Shown here: piece after piece, positions 62,944-64,000 of the stretch
Layout of the letters: each line of letters starts with the position of its first letter
Position numbering within the stretch: the stretch's first letter is position 1
NCBI RefSeq assembly: GCF_000316035.1
Contig: NZ_ANHX01000076.1
Location: 124,001 to 188,000, forward strand
Reading direction: 5' to 3'
DNA from: Paenibacillus sp. PAMC 26794
GTDB taxonomy: Bacteria > Bacillota > Bacilli > Paenibacillales > Paenibacillaceae
DNA: 64,000 bases
Program-made: the position numbers and the translations under genes
Notes under the pieces: model-generated
Databases searched by the model: none
Seen by the model: the letters and a program-made list of their open reading frames with translations, nothing else
Told to the model about the DNA's origin: nothing

Positions 62944-64000
62944 TTGGATCTGACTCATCTCAAAACCCGGTACGGTGTTTCCGGCATTTATTACGAACTT
63001 CACGGGTTGGCTCTACAGCATTTATCGCCTAACGAAGGTATTAAACGACAAACACTAACAAATGAGATCATGATTGTGGTGGAGGAGGGGGAGGGTCTGC
63101 TCATTTGCGATGGTAAGATACATGAGCTGCAATATGGTGTTCCCCTCGTTATTAATGCAGGACACGCGGTAGAGATTCGAATAAACGAAGAGACGTTGTT
63201 ATCCGCGTGGTTAGTTGCCTTTACCTTGCATGATTCAGAACGCAGCATGTTCTCCGCCTTCGTCGAGACCCGTGAGATGGACACGGCCGGATTTCGAGCC
63301 ATATTGCAGCGGATCAGGGGGATTGAAAACCGTCGTATGGCACAGGATCGCAAACAACGAGTCGGTATTCACACCCAGTTTCAGAGATTAATGAGCATGG
63401 TTCTGCAAGATACCCATGAGTACGAAGGGGAAGTCTCCAGTGAGCATACAAGAGCGAATATATCCGAGATCATTACACAGCTAAAGGGCCGCTACAACGA
63501 GGAAATTACCGTGGATGATCTGGCGGCACAGGCCAGAATTAGCAAGCGCAGATTTACCCATTGGTTCAGGCAACTCACAGGAACGAATCTGTCAGATTAT
63601 ATGACAACGCTGCGGATGGAACATGCCAAACAACTGCTTTTACGCGGAGGACGTATGAAAGAGGTGGCCACTCTGGTGGGATATCGGGATGAGTACTATT
63701 TCAATCGACGCTTTAAACAGATGGAAGGAATCTCCCCAGGTCAGTTCATTCTTAACCACCGGCAGAGCTCGTCCAACATCTGTGTGATGAGTTGTCTCGG
63801 CCATCTGCTTGCCCTTGGAATCCGCCCGGCGGCGGTTGCCAAAAATCTGTCCAATGAGCATTATCTAACCCCGTTAAGTGCGAGTTTTCACAAGGTTAAC
63901 AGCGTACCGCTGGACCCACAGGAGATTTCCTATTTGCAGCCTGAGATGATTCTCGTTGGAAATCAGGAGGAATACGACATGTTATCACCAATCGCACGGA
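62944..64000 (+). CDS. Btr-like AraC regulator with siderophore-binding-type domain (3' end outside window)
   Basis: About 352 residues visible; the frame runs off the window. TTG start after GAAGAGGAG. N-terminal cupin-like region (1-150), AraC HTH pair (about 175-275: VDDLAAQARISKRRFTHWF, VGYRDEYYFNRRFKQMEGIS), then the start of a TroA-like binding domain (from about 285: CLGHLLALGIRPAAVAKN, LQPEMILVG). This fusion is that of Btr (YbbB), which activates feuABC when it binds ferric bacillibactin. It probably activates the divergent lipoprotein operon in the presence of the cognate siderophore, under Fur control. Confidence 0.9.
   Translation, partial: MDLTHLKTRYGVSGIYYELHGLALQHLSPNEGIKRQTLTNEIMIVVEEGEGLLICDGKIHELQYGVPLVINAGHAVEIRINEETLLSAWLVAFTLHDSERSMFSAFVETREMDTAGFRAILQRIRGIENRRMAQDRKQRVGIHTQFQRLMSMVLQDTHEYEGEVSSEHTRANISEIITQLKGRYNEEITVDDLAAQARISKRRFTHWFRQLTGTNLSDYMTTLRMEHAKQLLLRGGRMKEVATLVGYRDEYYFNRRFKQMEGISPGQFILNHRQSSSNICVMSCLGHLLALGIRPAAVAKNLSNEHYLTPLSASFHKVNSVPLDPQEISYLQPEMILVGNQEEYDMLSPIAR

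Noticed and set aside
1-64000. tRNA, rRNA, transposase and prophage genes
   Set aside because: Looked for by eye; no typical tRNA arm pattern, rRNA block, transposase motif or phage gene cluster was recognised.

Overview
The window looks like chromosomal DNA of a Paenibacillus-type Firmicute. Start sites follow strong AGGAGG-type Shine-Dalgarno (SD) sequences. Zur, Fur and cre-like operators match the Bacillus subtilis consensus. Several exported proteins carry S-layer homology (SLH) domains, lipobox leaders are common, and several sensor kinases have the 7TMR-DISM layout typical of Paenibacillus. I saw no rRNA, tRNA, CRISPR array, prophage or complete insertion sequence.

Layout. 1-0.9 kb: the 3' end of a polymorphic toxin and its Imm7 immunity gene. 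0.9-6.2 kb: a five-gene nickel/peptide-type ABC importer under a promoter with two Zur boxes, so probably used for zinc or metallophore uptake. 6.5-8.0 kb: mqo. 8.2-12.6 kb: a large hybrid kinase divergent from a REC-BTAD response regulator, followed by a 1265-residue SLH surface protein. 16.7-19.1 kb: a tandem structured RNA leading into an MXAN_6230-type, TerD-related protein. 19.4-21 kb: rhamnogalacturonan lyase. 21-23 kb: TPR-SUKH and DinB proteins. 23-27.3 kb: a paralogous copy of the regulator/hybrid-kinase pair, then an orphan GlnK-like kinase with a broken regulator. 29-32 kb: a Fur-controlled siderophore permease pair and binding protein. 32-39 kb: a CE2-like esterase, small enzymes, a WYL regulator, two acetyltransferase genes and a lipoprotein gene apparently broken at its lipobox. 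39-42 kb: a third DISM kinase with an OmpR-type regulator. 42-51 kb: an SLH remnant, an orphan MinD and a 2368-residue SLH/InlB-repeat adhesin. 51-60.5 kb: GH43 enzyme, frameshifted TerD gene, dbpA, secreted nucleotidase and GH10 xylanase. 60.6-64 kb: a second Fur-controlled iron locus (flavin reductase, binding lipoprotein, Btr-like AraC regulator running off the end).

Two themes recur. Plant cell-wall breakdown (PL4, CE2-like esterase, GH43, GH10) is scattered over separate loci, three of which share TGTAAGCG/TGAAAGCG-type cre-like sites. Metal homeostasis uses Zur at one end and Fur at two loci. Several genes appear recently damaged: the GlnL-like regulator, the lipoprotein, the SLH remnant and the TerD gene.

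The most unusual element is at 16752-16953. Two adjacent copies of an RNA motif have compensatory changes in both stems. The second copy lies exactly between a strong SD and the likely AUG of the TerD-related gene.
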